Source: Candidatus Coatesiibacteriota bacterium (GTDB lineage: Bacteria; B130-G9). Taken from it: a stretch of 6,586 nucleotides of DNA. The stretch covers positions 1 through 6,586 of the forward strand of contig JAFGIT010000318.1 of assembly GCA_016929465.1 (NCBI GenBank), given 5' to 3'. Position 1 is the stretch's first letter. Each line of letters starts with the position of its first letter. Position numbers and translations under genes: made by a program. The notes beneath the pieces are model-generated. The model searched no databases and was not told where the DNA came from. It worked only from the letters and a program-made list of their open reading frames with translations. Positions 6,387 to 6,586 of the stretch are shown piece after piece.

Positions 6387-6401
6387 CGCATTCGAGTTAT
6401 T

Positions 6402-6421
6402 GGGCGGTTCGTGAACCGCCC
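6402..6421. repeat. Palindromic repeat unit (REP-like)
   Basis: GGGCGGTTC and GAACCGCCC are perfect 9-bp arms separated by GT, flanked on the right by CCTAC, so the minus strand reads GTAGGGGCGG into the stem. G+C-rich hairpins with this GTAGGGGCGG edge recur as dispersed intergenic repeats in many environmental genomes. No T tract follows on either strand, so it is not an intrinsic terminator, though it could end or protect the 3' end of the upstream cofactor-type message. Confidence 0.55.
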
Positions 6422-6429
6422 CTACGCTC

Positions 6430-6456
6430 CAACCGCCAACCGCCAACTGCCAACGC
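6430..6456. repeat. Tandem heptamer repeat
   Basis: Three 7-base units CAACCGC, CAACCGC, CAACTGC are followed by a shortened CAACGC. It lies between the cofactor-type gene stop (6467) and the palindrome. It is non-coding and looks like a slippage-prone microsatellite often found beside dispersed palindromes. Confidence 0.65.
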
Positions 6457-6466
6457 ACTTCTCTAT

Positions 6467-6586
6467 CTACCAGTGTCCTTTGACGTCTGAGTTATCCGCA
6501 GGTTTCAGCTCGCCGCTCTTGAACTTGCCTATTACATCGGAGACCGAGCCGCTCGCCCCGGTCACTACCTTGATGCCCGCTGCATC
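6467..6586 (-). CDS. C-terminus of a NifX/NifB-like dinitrogenase iron-molybdenum cofactor family protein (5' end missing)
   Basis: Only the last 39 codons and a TAG stop (6469-6467) are in the window. The visible part contains AGIKVVTGASGSV (3-15), then DVIGKFKSGELKPAD (17-31) and ends VKGHW. This tail is characteristic of the small (about 110-130 residue) single-domain proteins of the dinitrogenase iron-molybdenum cofactor biosynthesis family, whose fold resembles NifX and the C-terminal part of NifB and binds metal clusters. Most such stand-alone members are found in organisms without nitrogenase and have no assigned job, so the nif link should not be read as nitrogen fixation. The identification rests on a short segment but the motif pattern is distinctive. 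It is on the same strand as the FmdB/DUF5320 genes, 163 bp upstream of them. Confidence 0.82.
   Translation of the reverse strand, partial: DAAGIKVVTGASGSVSDVIGKFKSGELKPADNSDVKGHW

Noticed and set aside
6402-6421. Palindrome as a rho-independent terminator of the cofactor-type gene
   Set aside because: The stem is strong, but neither side has a T tract, so it is listed as a repeat.
1-6586. CRISPR array, tRNA, rRNA or insertion sequence
   Set aside because: No regularly spaced repeats, no tRNA or rRNA-like segments and no transposase frame were seen on either strand.

Overview
All genes in this window lie on the minus strand, so the text reads from high to low coordinates. The organism is probably a bacterium of moderately high G+C. 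Evidence is the strong Shine-Dalgarno sites (AGGAGGT), a sigma-70 type promoter with a perfect TTGACA box, an intrinsic terminator with eight T residues, and the mix of ATG and TTG starts. The gene content (a NifX/NifB-like iron-molybdenum cofactor family protein, an FmdB zinc ribbon and two DUF5320-type proteins) is typical of anaerobic or metal-rich lineages. The phylum cannot be fixed from this sequence; a short dispersed-type palindrome and a heptamer repeat at the right edge are of a kind common in environmental genomes.

Region 1 (about 5192-6586) is a small-protein cluster. It starts with the last 39 codons of a dinitrogenase iron-molybdenum cofactor biosynthesis family protein. A 163-bp gap follows with a palindrome, a tandem heptamer and an operator-like inverted repeat. 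Then come an FmdB-family zinc ribbon protein (61 aa), a DUF5320-type Gly/Met/aromatic-rich protein with a C-terminal coiled coil (126 aa), and a paralogue with the same N-terminal motif, a Gly-rich middle and a C-terminal zinc ribbon (87 aa). A clear intrinsic terminator at 5192-5227 closes the unit.

Region 2 (2251-5115) is a tldD-tldE operon. A well-formed promoter (5087-5115) and a strong ribosome binding site precede a TTG-started tldD, which overlaps tldE by 4 bp (ATGA). TldD carries the HExxxH zinc motif and the downstream Cys of this metalloprotease family; TldE lacks the motif and is the non-catalytic partner.

Region 3 (1-2149) holds two GT-B glycosyltransferases of family GT4, overlapping by 8 bp and so probably translationally coupled. 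The second runs off the left edge. They probably act in cell-surface polysaccharide or glycoconjugate assembly; acceptor and sugar cannot be told from sequence. The least understood part is the FmdB/DUF5320 cluster next to the cofactor-type protein.
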